From Tetragonia tetragonoides (lineage: Eukaryota; Streptophyta; Magnoliopsida; Caryophyllales; Aizoaceae): 64,000 bases of DNA. The notes beneath the pieces were generated by a model. That model was not told the origin of the DNA and ran no database searches. It saw only the letters and a program-made list of their open reading frames with translations. The stretch is from contig CM076142.1 in the NCBI GenBank assembly GCA_038025085.1, forward strand, positions 7,476,501 to 7,540,500, given 5' to 3'. The translations under genes and the position numbers were made by a program. Of the stretch, positions 10,885-22,878 are shown piece after piece; within the stretch, counting starts at the first letter, position 1; every line of letters begins with the position of its first letter.

Positions 10885-12262
10885 AGACTGACAGGATTAG
10901 AGGAACAATCCTATGGTGGAAGAGGCCTTTAGTTCTGCTTGTAGATGCCTCCCCCCCCCCCCCACCCCAAATAAAAGGAAGAGGTAAAAATAGGAAAGAA
11001 AGAAAGAAAAGAAAGAAAAAGAAAGGAGAAAGGAAGAAGCTGGCTTACCTCTTTCGTACATAGATAGGAGTATTTGGGGGTATGAGATCTTGTTCATTAT
11101 TTAGTTTATCAAAATTGAGGTTATCCTTCACGTTTCTGCGACAGTATGAAGTTTCAATTTATCAACTAGAAGCTAGTGATTCTACGGTTCATGCCTCCCT
11201 CTTTACTTCCAACTGTTAGTTTCTTATGGAAAGGCAGTTTTTATATGTGAGAAATTGGATCATTGAGCTACTCTGGTACATATATAAATATATTAACAAC
11301 TACAATTTTTCAAAAAACAACCTTTCTGCTATACATTCTAACCTTGAGAGCTTGGTAGTGGCATGACCACACTAGCTGCTGTTGTTCCCTGGCAGAATAA
11401 AGTGTTCACTCGAAAGTTTATTTTTCATAGTTGAGATTTAGTCTATGGTTGCCTCCCTTGTGAATTTGCTTGCTTTGATTCTTGTTTCAATATACATCTG
11501 GACACATGTAACGGTAGAGCCCCTATGATTCACCCCATGGGTAACGTTGGGAGTTTAGGCTGGCAGGAGGAGAAGACTTGGCGGTAGAAGTCCCAGGTTC
11601 AAGCCTCCTCAGGGCCATTGGAGGTTTTCCTGGTCGTTAACTTTAGGGCTCATGGGATTAGTCAGATACCCATGTTATCTAAGAAAAAAAAAATGGTGGA
11701 AGAGGCCTTCAGCACCAAGAATCCCCCCCTCCCCAACAAATAAAAAGAAAAAAGAAACAACAGAAGAAGCAGAAAAAGGAATAAAAAAGGAGAAAAGGAA
11801 AGAAAAAGAAAGGAGAAAGGAAGAATATGAAGAAAGGAGAAAGGAAGAATATGAAGAAAGGAGAAAGGAAGGTTATGGCTTACTTCTTTTGTTCATAGAT
11901 AAGGGATTTTTGCATAATGAGATCTCATTATTCTTTTTATCAAATTGAGGTTATCTTTCACCTTTCTGCTACAGTATGAAGCTATCAATTTTCAATTTAT
12001 TAACCAGAGGCTGATAATACTATGCTTCATGATAATACTATGCTTCATGCTTCCCTCTTTGCACCCGATTGTGTGTTTCTCTTGGAAAGCACTTTGTATT
12101 GTGAGAAGTTAAGCTACTCTAATGGATGTACTATTAATCAGTCTTGTAAAACAACCTTTCTGTTATCTTTGGCCAGTAAGGATAAAGCTTTCTACAATTC
12201 TAACCTCCAGAGACCGGTAGTGGCAGGATACACTAGCTGCTTTTGTTCCCTAGCAGAATAAA
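10885..12262 (+). repeat. Duplicated 3' flank of NB-ARC copy 1
   Basis: 10,885-11,420 and 11,690-12,262 are diverged direct copies. Both contain GGTGGAAGAGGCCTT followed by a C-rich then purine-rich tract, and both end in a conserved stretch around TAGCTGC and GCAGAATAAAGTGTT. A SINE (11,514-11,693) lies at the junction. In the second copy a ~24-bp purine unit (GAAAGGAGAAAGGAAGAATA) is repeated about three times. The long frame across this purine tract is low-complexity and not called as a gene. Confidence 0.65.
11514..11693 (+). mobile_element. SINE with poly-A tail
   Basis: A box B-like word CCCAGGTTCAAGCCTCC near 11,601, a 3' end reading TACCCATGTTATCTAAG, and an A-tract to 11,693. The 5' border and box A are not sharply defined. 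The same 3' end (ATACCCATGTTATCTAA) recurs alone at 23,880-23,896, supporting a repeated SINE family. Confidence 0.7.
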
Positions 12263-12721
12263 GTGTTTACAGGAGTATTTAGTTTGAGAAGGAAATAGAA
12301 CAGTGCTCTCGCAGCACAGAGTTCTCTGAGTTGGTACAAGGCTATAAGCACCACTTGACTACTTTGAGGCTCAACCAAAATTTCTTTGAGTCAGTGAGAT
12401 CGTGCAAATGCAGGGAAATAGTCTAGTTCATTAACACAACTATTCCAGGCATGTGCAAAATGATCTGGTTGTGTATCTTTTCCTTTTGCTTTCTCTCTCC
12501 TTTGATTTTTCTTTCCAAGTGCTAAGAGGACACCCTCTCATGACATATTATGACATTTGTTCATTTTTGTGTACTTTTTGGACCAGGGAAGGAGTATTCT
12601 GCATATTGCAGTGGGTTATCCATAGGAAGTGCTAACCTGTGAGTCTATAACCTGTCACTTGTATGATGCCTGAGCATCAGTCCTTGCTGCAAGATTTTTG
12701 AATTATCATAGTTCAAGTTTC

Positions 12722-13455
12722 TTCTCTTTTTGAGATAAATAGAAATTTTATAAATGAAAGAGGATTATTCAATTACAAAGTTAGAGGACAAGGAGTCCTC
12801 AAAAGTGTTAATTATCTACAAATCACCCCAGTGACGTTGGACGTGAGTGAGGGGCACCACCCTAAAAGCACCCACTGCTTTGGCCTGTAAAGAAACCAAG
12901 GACACTACCAGATCCCACACAAAACCAAGCGGCTTGGAAGTCCCGTAAACCATGTGCACCAAGAACAACTAGGAATGCACACCGCAACAACAGCTTATCC
13001 TGCTTGCCACCTCCAAACCCGGATAACGAGTCTGAAAATGTTGCATAAAGTAGAAAGACAAGCAAAATAACCTAATAGCTGCCTCCAAAGAGTACATACA
13101 AAGTAACATTGCAAGAACACATGCACACACATCTCTCTATCATGGTGACAGAGCACACACTAACTGGACCAACCAGGCCTCCTCGGCTGGACCATTTCGT
13201 GAGTGTTCACTTGACCTAATGCCATGGTCCACACAAAATCCTGCACCTTAAGAGGAACCTTTGACTTCCAAATGAGATTGGCCAAAGGGAAAGGGGAATA
13301 TTGTGAAGGGAGGCTAAGATGAGATAAGAAAGATTTGCAAGAGAAGACCCCTGAAGGATCTCCAATCCAAACCCTAGAGTTACTTGTGACAACAGGCTGA
13401 ATGGTGTCCAGTTTCTTCCTACTCCCAGCTTGCCAGTGCTGGGCCTATCTTTACC
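12722..13455 (-). mobile_element. LINE remnant, C-terminal ORF2 part
   Basis: On the minus strand, 13,411-13,205 translates to RVWIGDPSGVFSCKSFLS followed by ANLIWKSKVPLKVQDFVW. This is the typical junction into the zinc-binding (zf-RVT) domain at the end of plant LINE reverse transcriptases. The frame is broken downstream. The 3' end near 12,722 is A-rich (minus strand ATTTCTATTTATCTC then A5). A close relative lies at 25,405-26,112 on the plus strand. Confidence 0.75.
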
Positions 13456-14670
13456 CCTTTTCATATGTTAGAGCCTATACTCTTTTGCAGGAAGTTCAAA
13501 TTCATAATCCTGTATATCTCATGATAGGTACATCTTTTGGTTCATCAGTTAAAGAATCAGGCCTTTGATTTCGTCTCCCATTTGTCCTGATCCAAATTGT
13601 GAAAGGCTTCTCAGGTGCTTAACTATGACTGCTGCGACTCTGCAAGGATTGTGTAAGATAAAGTATTGGCATATCCTTAAGGCCTCCACTGCTTCTTTTC
13701 TGCTTTCATATGTAGATGTTCTTTGATATAATTGCAATCTGCCGCATGTCATGCTTTTAATTCGATGCCAGAGGAGTGGCGTTCTTATGGGTGCTCATTT
13801 TAAAGTGTAGAATCATTAACAAGTGTTTAATCTATGCTGCATACATATTGAGAGTGTAGTTACGTACCCAGATGATTTTGGATGGGCTGCTTAAAGGGTA
13901 AAATACCCCCCGATTTTGCTTTTGTTTTTGGTATTGAACATTTTTTTCTTTTATTTTAGGCTCATTGCTGGAAAACACTGTGTGTTAAATCCTTTTACTT
14001 TAGCTGCTTGATTTTGTCTCACTCCTTTACTTGTACGAGTAATATATTCCCTCCTTGCTAAATATTTTTTTGAGTAAGAAACACAGATTTCTCCAATTAC
14101 AGGAAGGTTTGAGCTGGCTCCCCTGATATTCTGCTTGGTGCATGATCTATATATAAGCTGCAATTCAATTCAGAGCCTTCAATTACCCTAAGGAAGGAAG
14201 CTCTTGGGCATCGAACATATGTAAAAGAGAAAACTACTTATCCTCTGGAGCAGAGTCCTGGCACGGTTTGCTTTGTACATACCGAGCAACTAATTCTGCA
14301 CAATGATCATTGATTGTTATATTATGTGATGAGATACGGGATATCATTGATCATTGACGAGACTCAGTTTCACTGAAGGTATATGTATATACGCTCTAAT
14401 TTCATCACTGTTAAGTTATTTTTATGGTGACAAGTCAAATTTAAGATATACATTTTTGGGGCATTTGCAATATTCTGATGACTGTGCATGATAGGTAGTC
14501 ACAAGATTATGATGATAATATTGGTTGTGAGTTGGCTTGTTATATTGGCTGGCTGTTACCTGCTAGTGTTGCGCTTTTTTTTTGCTCACCCATATTGGTT
14601 GTTATGCTTAGGTAGATGCTAATTCGATAGTCTTTTTAATGCAGCTGATGTATACAGTATTTATATCTGT
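13456..14670. other. Intergenic DNA, no gene seen
   Basis: No frame with family similarity and no clean element boundaries. A distal part of the NB-ARC copy 1 flank may extend into it. Confidence 0.4.
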
Positions 14671-14672
14671 GC

Positions 14673-15060
14673 ATGATAGGTTCACTATTCCCCTTACTGG
14701 ACCCGTCATTCTGCAAACATCTTTGGAAGTTACTAGTGCCACAACGAGTCAAACTATTCATTTGGGGATACATCAGTCAAAATACCAGGCACGCCCTCAA
14801 ACTCAGAATCCCAGCTAATTATGATACATGCCCGCCATGCGCACATCACTCTGAAGTTAAAAAGCTCCTTTTCCTCTCGTGATGAATGGCCTCGTCCTGC
14901 CCCGAGGCGGCGGAACCTATGGCTATTTGGCATGGTCTTAGCTGGGCTAAGAACGAGAACCTTGCTTTGGGTGTCATCGCGAGTGATGCAAATATTATCA
15001 TGGATGCTCTCGGCAAAGGGTTCCGCTTCCCTTGGGCTACTTGACGTGCTCTGACGAATA
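14673..15060 (+). mobile_element. LINE remnant with zf-RVT and RNase H-like pieces
   Basis: 14,703-14,860 encodes HLWKLLVPQRVKLFIWGY, the start of the LINE zinc-binding region. After a frame change, 14,903-15,022 reads EAAEPMAIWHGLSWAK and then a VIASDANIIMDAL stretch, an RNase H-type E/SDA pattern. Both parts are short and frame-broken, so this is a dead fragment. Confidence 0.65.
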
Positions 15061-15219
15061 TGATGTCCTGAGACGTGAGGCTTTCATTGTGTAACTTTGG
15101 TCCCAGATGTGATGGAACCAATTGGCACACAACCTTGCTTCTTGGATGAGTTAACTGACTTAACTCAGATTTTGTATGATCATCATCTCCGGATGAAGGT
15201 GTTTGCTAGAGGGAGAGAG

Positions 15220-15390
15220 GGACGATGCTGCAATGCAGGTTAAGAAGGGGGATACCACATGGAGAAAAAGTGAAACCACACCGGGGTGAGAGACTGAGAG
15301 TGACACCACATGAAAAGAGAGCGACACCAATTGAGAAAGGATGACACTGCTTAGAAAAAAGTGACACTGTTGCACATGAACAAGTAAAAA
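15220..15390 (+). repeat. Degenerate ~28-bp tandem repeat (GTGACACCACATGAGAAAA-like)
   Basis: Successive copies of GTGACACCACATGA, GCGACACCAATTGAGAAA and ATGACACTGCTTAGAAAA follow one another with variable spacing. Probably the edge of the MITE-derived region that follows. Confidence 0.5.
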
Positions 15391-15394
15391 GGAT

Positions 15395-16450
15395 TGAACT
15401 GGATTGAAGTCAACACCAATAAACTAAAGTGAACATCACTGAACAAAACACCAGTAAATAGAATTAAACACCACTTGGGGTGCGTTTTCTAGGGCTGAAT
15501 TGAATTGGATTGAACTAAATTGAATTGAATATGACACCACCGAACTGAAATAAACACTGATGAATTGGAATAAACACCACTGAAGTGAATTAAACCCACT
15601 TTTTATGTGAGACAAAATGTATGTTTATGAATTGAAACCACTCTTGGACTGGACTAGACTAGACGAAACTAGGGATGACAGTGGGGCGGATACAGGTGGA
15701 TATTGCCCCGCATCCGCCCTAGTTGGGCCGGGGATGGGGGAGTGTTAGGTGGGGATGGTTTTGATAAAGCAAAACCGCCGTGGGGATGGGGCGGAGGTGG
15801 TTTGCCTTCTTTACCCAGTGGATACCCGTTGGAGCTCCGCCCCATCTTATACCCGCTTACCCGCCCCGCCTCATACACATCTGCCCCGCCTCATACCCAC
15901 ATAATAATAAAAATGTAAAATATAAGTATATAAATTCTTATTTTACCAAATATATAAAATTTTCTACTGCTATTGCTTATCAAAAAGCTCAAATTTTTCC
16001 GTGCAAATTATCTTGGGTGAATTTTATGTAGATTCAGATGTGGGATTCATTTCTTTTCGGACGGGTATAAAGCGGATATGGATATCCTCCCGATAAATGG
16101 AGCGTAGGTGGATACCTGGCGGGTAAGTGGGGCGGGGGTGGATTTGGGATCTCCGACTCGTGGTGGGGATGGGGCGGGTGGCGGAATTGAAATATTCAGG
16201 TGGGTGTGGGGATGGATCTACCTATATCCACTACCGCCCCGCCCCATTGTCGTCCCTAGACGGAACTGAATTGATCAGATATGTTCTGAAGATCACACCC
16301 TCGACATATGAGACAAAATGTATTTTTTGAAATGAGCACAAAATTGAAAATCACTAAGCTGAGACGAGATGACCCCTGAATTAGATTGAATTGACGGGGT
16401 AAGATTTAGAGGACACAACATAGAGGGTGTCCTTTCTCGTTGAACTGAAT
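15395..16450. mobile_element. Degraded AATTGAATTG-rich MITE region hosting a hAT-like insertion
   Basis: Flanks of the 15,670-16,258 element consist of degenerate TGAATTGAATTGGA and AACACCACTGAA motifs like those in other local MITEs. A left end GGGTGCGTTTTCTAGGGCT lies at about 15,479. No clear matching right end is seen, so the outer element is probably truncated. Confidence 0.5.
15670..16258. mobile_element. hAT-like non-autonomous element with GGGGCGG-rich inverted ends, 589 bp
   Basis: Termini TAGGGATGACAGTGGGGCGG and, inverted, TAGGGACGACAATGGGGCGG (two mismatches). Flanks are GACGAAAC (15,662-15,669) and GACGGAAC (16,259-16,266), an 8-bp target duplication with one mismatch, diagnostic of hAT-type insertion. 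Ends carry many GGGGATGGGGCGG and CCGCCCC motifs; the core is AT-rich. The overlapping short frames on both strands are artefacts of this composition. Confidence 0.85.
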
Positions 16451-16520
16451 TGAATGATAATATGTAAGATAAAAAACAATTATCCCGACTAAGGGTGTGT
16501 TTGTTAGAGTTAGGGATGAC

Positions 16521-17040
16521 AATAGATCGAATTCGGATCGGATTATGCTAAATCCGAATCTGCTCCGAATACTAAACGGATTCTAAAAGCACATCCGAAT
16601 TCGAATAACCTCCGATTAGGGAGGATCCGAATCCGAAACCATTCGGAGTCGGTAACCTCCTAATCCGATTCGTTTACTCGACTTACATACTTCCAATTTT
16701 TTTTATTCAAATGTGAACATATATAAGATAATACTAAATAGCTTATTGCTAATTCAACAAAAATAAATATGGCATATATACAGTATTAAGGATTTAAGAT
16801 ACAGACAAAAGTGAACATATTAAGGATGCCTGATATACGGATCGGATTCTGAGGTGGATCGAATTTTCGGATTTCACACAACATCCGAATCCGATTCGGA
16901 TTCGGAGTTTGCTAATCGGATTCGGACCAGATTTTTTGATTCGGATTCAGTTCAGATTTTTTGATTCGGATTCAGTTCAGATTTTTTTGGCTTAAACGGA
17001 TCGGATTCGGATCGGGTTCGGACTTGATTGCCATCCCTAG
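16521..17040. mobile_element. hAT-like non-autonomous element with GGATTCGGAT repeats in its ends
   Basis: Ends TAGGGATGACAAT and ATTGCCATCCCTA, flanked by a perfect 8-bp duplication GTTAGAGT. Ends are saturated with ATCCGAATCCGA and TCGGATTCGGAT words; the core is AT-rich. It lies only about 28 bp inside the outer MITE end. Boundaries are accurate to a few bases. Confidence 0.88.
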
Positions 17041-17329
17041 TTAGAGTAGCACAATCAGTTCAGTTTAAGTGTCAATTCAGTGATTTTAAATTCAATTAAA
17101 TGATGTTCAGTTCAGTGGTGCTGATTTCAGAAATATAATTTTCGTCTCACATATCAAGTTGTGTCAATTTAGTTCAGTAATATCCAACTTAGGCTCCGTT
17201 TGATTCAACTGAATTTAACTTAACTTAACTGAACTGAACTGAACTTATTGGCCCTGAACTGAACTTAATGCTCCTGAAATGAACTGAACTGAACTTAATG
17301 CTCCTGAACTGAACTGATTTGAACTGAAC

Positions 17330-17492
<163 letters not shown>

Positions 17493-17588
17493 TACTACTT
17501 GACTTTTATTATTAAATTTTTATTAGTGAATTAAAAGTAATTCTACTACTTTACTAGAGTGAACCAATCAAGAAGGATAACTAGGTTC

Positions 17589-17589
<1 letters not shown>

Positions 17590-17679
<90 letters not shown>

Positions 17680-17680
17680 G
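17590..17680. repeat. (AAT)n microsatellite, ~30 repeats
   Basis: Uninterrupted ATA/AAT triplets over about 90 bp, complementary to the upstream (ATT)n tract, so the two could pair as a long hairpin stem. Confidence 0.97.
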
Positions 17681-17939
17681 ATGAAATGAATTTAAGTTAT
17701 TGGCCCTGAACTGAACTGAACTGAACTGAACTTATTGGCCCTGAACTGAACTTATTGGACCTGAACTGAACTTATTGGACCTGAACTGAACTTAATTTAA
17801 GTAAAATTAAGTTGAATCAAACAGAGCCTTAGTTATGTTGAATTCAGTTCAGTTTTGATAAAGTTTAGCTCTAACAAACGCACCCTGTAGTGATTAAAAA
17901 GTAAGTGAAAACGAACACCATTTCTCCATCTCTCACTTT

Positions 17940-18600
17940 ACCTTTTTTTTTTAAAAAATGATAAGGAAGGATATTACATTAGGGCTCCCATCTCGGGAAG
18001 ACTAACCTAAACCCTAATGCTAAAAGTCACAAGAGAACAACCTGGTAAATGTGGAGATCTAGACATGAGAGGAGTGAGCAATTTAGCAACATAGAGTACC
18101 CGAAAAGAGCCTTAAAGACAGAATGAGAACCCGAATATCTTTCTTCATGCCACAAATCACTCACTATCTCAAAATCACCCACACCAACCAAGGTACAACA
18201 AAATACAAGTAAAATTACAGAGAAGCAAAAGCAACTAACAAAAATAAAGAAGTCTAAAAAATTAACCAAAAACTAAACATCAGCAGGGAGCCAGGGACCT
18301 ATGCCAATCAAGTTCATCATCACTTGGTTGATTCCTGCAAGTTTCTTCACAAGGGAGCAAAAGCAAAGTGCACTTTGAGTCAATTGAAATTGAATTTGCA
18401 CTTTGAGTCAATTGAATTTCTTTATAACCTATACATCCCCATCTGCTTTTGAGGATTTTCACAAACATGTGAAATAACTCACTAGAAGCATCAATTGGCA
18501 ACAGTAGAGCTAGGATGGAAGGTCTAACAGGTTTCTCTCTCTCCTTTCCCTTAAAGAGGAAAACAAAGAGGAACAGAAAGGAAAAAAGAAGCGGGAGGTA
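17940..18600 (-). other. Probable retroposon-derived DNA, minus strand
   Basis: A T-tract at about 17,946-17,954 would be a poly-A tail on the minus strand. Upstream on that strand only short frames without recognisable domains are present. A duplication of TTTGAGTCAATTGAA occurs near 18,375 and 18,403. No protein family identified. Confidence 0.35.
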
Positions 18601-18639
18601 GACAAGGGCTTACTATTAGGGTTTATAGAGAGAGGAGAG

Positions 18640-18871
18640 AGTTTCTCTCTCTAAAACCCCTGATTGCTTTCAACATCTCTCACTTTACTTGCGCAAGTTC
18701 TGATCACATATTCATGTCGGTTGCTTTCCAGACCTAAAGGCCAAAAGTCAAAACCATCCCCCAAGACCCAGAAAGTCTCCACTGTTGTGAGATTAAGAAA
18801 AGCCTTCGGTTCTACGGTTTTCGTCATTGACACGCCATATCTCGCTCTACCCCGAAGATCCCAAGAAACCA
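18640..18871 (+). other. Putative 5' UTR exon of the full-length NLR gene
   Basis: Ends AAGAAACCA with a strong donor GTAAGTAAAG at 18,872. The predicted intron 18,872-19,288 ends TACTCTTGATAG, nine bases before the NLR start codon. It begins in a CT-rich stretch typical of plant leaders. Start not determined. Confidence 0.5.
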
Positions 18872-19297
18872 GTAAGTAAAGTTATGCTCTTTCTGATTTT
18901 CACGTATTTTCAGTCGAATTTTGTTGATTTTGCCAGGTATAAGGGCTGATGCTTGTTATAAATATCATTTGTGCTATTTAAGTTTGCTTCTGAATGTTAA
19001 TTTTTGAGAAGAAATTATTCTCTTACTCAAAAGTAAGCAAACCCTAAAATTTCTGATATACGGCAGTATTTTTTTATAAGTTTTTAAATTATTTGTAAAT
19101 ATTGTTGTAGCTGATAGTCTTGGATGAACTATTTGCAGTCTTCACAAAATTATGATTTCTTAGAATTTTGTACCCTGCAAATTAATTAGCTAAAATAATG
19201 AACTTTTGATGTTTTGGTCATTTGCTGTTTTAATCACGGCTTTTGATGTGTGTTTTTGTGTTCTTTTGATGCTAGTTACTCTTGATAGACATTCAAG

Positions 19298-21952
19298 ATG
19301 TCAAGGGACATGATTTTAGCTGCTGTTGATTTTATAAAGGGGAAAGTGATGAACTTTATAGGAAGAGACCTTGAGAATGTGTTAAACAGACCCGATTACA
19401 GACGGACCTTTGATTTTGCTGCGGCGGATTTTGACCTTCAATCTCGGAGGAAGCGCCGGAAAGTGGAGCGCTTGCCGCTTGTAGTTGGGTCGTTGGTTGG
19501 CAAGGCAAACTTGGAAAATGTGGAAAAGATCATGGGCTGGATAAAGGATGATAAGATAGATGTGGTAGGTGTCTTTGGTATGGGTGGGTGTGGCAAGACC
19601 ACCCTTGCTATGCATGTTTACAACCGACTTCTAAAGAGTGACCTTATGCTTATTCCTGTGTGGGTGAGGGTGGGAATAGACTTCAATGTTGAGAAATTGC
19701 AACGGTACATTTCGCAGGCAGTTGGCCTTGACCTTGATTATGAGAAAGACGAAAACCGGAGAGCAGCTAGATTGCATAGTTTTTTATCGAAAGGAGGCAG
19801 ATATGTAGTGATCCTTGACGACATGTGGGAGTCTTGCTCACTTGAGAATCTTGGAATTCCATCCTTGGGAGTGTGCAAGGTGATCATAACAACCCGTGTG
19901 TTGAGTCTTTGTAAGCAAATTGGCTGCCAAAAGACGATTAAGATTGGCATGCTTGGGGTAGATGAAGCTTGGCATTTGTTTTGTAGCAAAGTAGGGCATG
20001 ATGCATTTGAAGTGGGCGACATGTCACGCAGTGTGAAACTTCTTTGCCGGGAGTGTAGGGGCTTACCACATGCTATTACTGATTTGACATCAAGCCTGAG
20101 GGTGGTGGAAGATTTTCCAGAGTGGAGATCTGCCTTACAGGATTCTCGAGGAATCTCCAAAGGGCATGTTCTTCTGCTGTCCAATAAATTGTTTTCGAAG
20201 CTGCATTTATCTTATAGTAGGTTAACCAATGCAAAAGTCAAGCATTGTTTCTTGTATTGCGCTTTATATCCTGAAGACTTTGATGTTCAAAGAGAGGAAT
20301 TGATACGGCTTTGGATTGCCGAGGGGCTAATAGATGAGGTGCCATCTTTGCAAGCACAATATGACAAGGGTCACACCATAGTAAACAATCTCGTGGATCA
20401 TTGCTTGTTGGAGTCCTCTGAAAATGGACTTTATGTGAAAATGCATAACGTGATCAGGGAAATGGCCCTTAAAATCACTAGACTAAATGGGCCATGGGCT
20501 TTGGCCAGACCTGGTGCACAGTTGCACGGATTACCGGAGGAGCCAGAACTTATGGAAGATCTCCATGCTGTTTCTCTGGCATGGAATTCCATTTCAGAGA
20601 TTCCTTCGAGTATTTCTCTGAAGTGTACCAAGCTCTCAATCTTACTGTTGCAGAAGAACCCGTTGGAGGATGTTCCAGATTCTTTTTTGTTGCATTTGCC
20701 CACACTCCGAGTTCTTGACCTGTCAGAAACTAGCATCATGAGACTGCCCGACTCAGTATGCAAGTTGGAGAACCTAAGAAGTCTGCTTCTTCATCGCTGC
20801 AAGAAGCTTAGATATGTGCCTTCACTGGGAAACTTAAAAGCATTGCAAATGCTGGACCTCGGTTACACTGCCATTGAACAAGTTCCTTCTGGTATGAAGG
20901 AGTTAGCCATGTTGAGAGAGCTTGACCTCTCGGGCTTTTCCAAACTGAAGGAATTGGACAAAGGGATACTGTCCATGCTACCTTCACTGAAGCGGATATC
21001 ATGCTCTGTGGTAGGCGTGCTGCAAGAGCTGCAAAATTTAAAATCCCTTGAAATTCTTGATGGCACGTTCCATAGCATAAGTGACTTTAACAGTTATGTC
21101 AGATCCCAGCATTGGCGAGTGTTGAACAGCTTCCACTTGCGGGTTGGAGATACCATGGAGCAATGGGAAAAAGTAGCATCGTGTTATAACAATGTAGTGT
21201 CTTTGCGTGGGTGCTCTCTTGCCAGTGAAAGAGGTGAACGGCTTGTCCTTCCAGACAACCTCCATGAGTTGTATATAGACAAATGCGAAGGCTTTGGCAA
21301 CCTATCCCATAATTTGACATCCGTTGATGGACCTGACATGAAGGATACTTCAAATAGCAAAGATGTGAACTGGGTAAGTGCTGAAGGTTGCAACTCGAAA
21401 TGTGGCAATTGGTCTTCAGACCTTATCAGCTTGAACAGCTCAAAGCATCTCTTTTGTAGTGTCAAACAAGGAGGCGAACTCCTTTCAGACCTTGAAATAT
21501 TTACCATAAGCAGGTGCCATGATATTGAAAAAATGTTCACTCCCTGGCAGATTATGGGCCTCCAAAGTCTTCGAGTTATGAAAGTAAGGGACTGTATAGA
21601 GTTGAAGGAGTTGATAACAGAGGAAAATGGCGATGGATGCCTATCGGATTGTGGTGATCATGTTATCAGGTTGCCGAATTTGAAAATTTTACAGTTGCAA
21701 CAATTGCCAATGCTGTCAAACATCTATAATGGTCTGTTGCTTTGCATCTCGCTGCAGTCAATCCAAGTTGTTGACTGTGGAAACCTGAACCAGCTCCCTT
21801 TCTCCTTTTACATTGATGATCAACATTCATCTATTCTCCCCGCTCTTGAAAAAATTGAAGGACAAAATGATTGGTGGGAATCATTAGTATTGGACAAAAC
21901 TGAGACTAAACTTGTGCTGCAAACGGTATTCAGACAGATGCCATCCACGTGA
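19298..21952 (+). CDS. NLR disease-resistance protein (NB-ARC-LRR, RPS2/At4g27190-like class)
   Basis: 884 residues in a single coding exon. The ATG follows a leader-intron acceptor by nine bases and has no upstream in-frame alternative in this exon. The N-terminus before the NB-ARC is only ~90 residues, lacks a clear EDVID-type coiled coil, and carries a basic cluster SRRKRRKVE (49-57) resembling a nuclear signal. NB-ARC: Walker A GMGGCGKT (94-101), kinase-2 YVVILDDMW (169-177), RNBS-B KVIITTR (194-200), GLPL-like RGLPHAI (254-260), RNBS-D HCFLYCALYPEDF (316-328), and an MHD position reading VKMHNVIREMA (380-390), i.e. MHN. LRRs fill residues ~430-884, first with LRVLDLSETSIMRLP (near 470), then irregular repeats with basic/Cys positions. 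The family detects pathogen effectors and triggers cell death. Ligand and active state unknown. Complete, with no internal stop. Confidence 0.92.
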   Translation: MSRDMILAAVDFIKGKVMNFIGRDLENVLNRPDYRRTFDFAAADFDLQSRRKRRKVERLPLVVGSLVGKANLENVEKIMGWIKDDKIDVVGVFGMGGCGKTTLAMHVYNRLLKSDLMLIPVWVRVGIDFNVEKLQRYISQAVGLDLDYEKDENRRAARLHSFLSKGGRYVVILDDMWESCSLENLGIPSLGVCKVIITTRVLSLCKQIGCQKTIKIGMLGVDEAWHLFCSKVGHDAFEVGDMSRSVKLLCRECRGLPHAITDLTSSLRVVEDFPEWRSALQDSRGISKGHVLLLSNKLFSKLHLSYSRLTNAKVKHCFLYCALYPEDFDVQREELIRLWIAEGLIDEVPSLQAQYDKGHTIVNNLVDHCLLESSENGLYVKMHNVIREMALKITRLNGPWALARPGAQLHGLPEEPELMEDLHAVSLAWNSISEIPSSISLKCTKLSILLLQKNPLEDVPDSFLLHLPTLRVLDLSETSIMRLPDSVCKLENLRSLLLHRCKKLRYVPSLGNLKALQMLDLGYTAIEQVPSGMKELAMLRELDLSGFSKLKELDKGILSMLPSLKRISCSVVGVLQELQNLKSLEILDGTFHSISDFNSYVRSQHWRVLNSFHLRVGDTMEQWEKVASCYNNVVSLRGCSLASERGERLVLPDNLHELYIDKCEGFGNLSHNLTSVDGPDMKDTSNSKDVNWVSAEGCNSKCGNWSSDLISLNSSKHLFCSVKQGGELLSDLEIFTISRCHDIEKMFTPWQIMGLQSLRVMKVRDCIELKELITEENGDGCLSDCGDHVIRLPNLKILQLQQLPMLSNIYNGLLLCISLQSIQVVDCGNLNQLPFSFYIDDQHSSILPALEKIEGQNDWWESLVLDKTETKLVLQTVFRQMPST

Positions 21953-22878
21953 TCTGCTTTGGAATGTGAAGATGATACAGTGACATATGGTTGGTGTTGA
22001 ACAGTTTTTTCCAACCATTGAATATCATGACTGTATGGAACTTCAGTTTCTTCTGCAAATGCATACGCAGCTTTAGACACAGTGTACAGTGGACATGACA
22101 TGGACATCACACCTCAGGGCTTACATAAATTTGAAAGCCTATGTTATATCAAACCGTTTCAGAATGCACCAAAGATCAAATACCAGTCAAGGTGTATGGG
22201 GCAAGAAAGAGGAAGAAAAAAGTATCTCATCTGGCATGCATATCAAATACCAGTCAAGTTGTATGAGGCATGCACATTTTAGAAAAAATGTGATGAAACA
22301 GAAATTTGGAAATGTCTATGGGTTTTGGCGTAATGTTCTATATACAGGAGATGGGAGCAAGAAAGAGGACAGATCTCAAGGGCTAGGCACTTGTTTACTT
22401 GCTCTGGATACTCACATCTTCTCATCTGGTGGCCTGCTCTGCTCGAGTTGGTAAGCCTTCTCCCTTTCTCCGTATATCAGAATACTGAAGTTATTCATTT
22501 GTAATTGCTTATCTGCTTCATAGTCACATTTACATATCTTACATGTTTTATGTCTTATTGATTGGTTACTGTAGTTAGGTATCAATTATCATTCACTAAT
22601 CTTTCTGAAATGCAATGGATTACTTAAGGTAATGCCCTGCTATTTATGAACAACTATTGTACAGTGCCTGTGCATCATGCACGCGCTAGATTAGTGAAGA
22701 ATCAGTTTATGACACTCAAAAAAAAAAAAAACTGGGTTATAAAGAAGGGCTATTAAAAGTGTGCACTGTGCAATGTACAACATTTAGGGATCCTGGATTT
22801 GAAGGTCGGCTGCATGTATTCAAAAAGCAAAAACATGCATGCTTTGCTGAGTTGCTCTCCCGTTTTAGTTCATCTCCT
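21953..22878. other. 3' flank of the NLR gene, no further gene seen
   Basis: Contains a diverged direct repeat of AAATACCAGTCAAG at about 22,179 and 22,247. No supported coding region. Likely holds the 3' UTR, but no single poly-A signal stands out. Confidence 0.5.

Noticed and set aside
11652..11948. Lys/Glu-rich frame
   Set aside because: Purine-rich tandem repeat, not a conserved protein.
15669..16031. Pro/Gly-rich frames on both strands
   Set aside because: They lie inside the GC-rich ends of the 15,670-16,258 hAT-like element.
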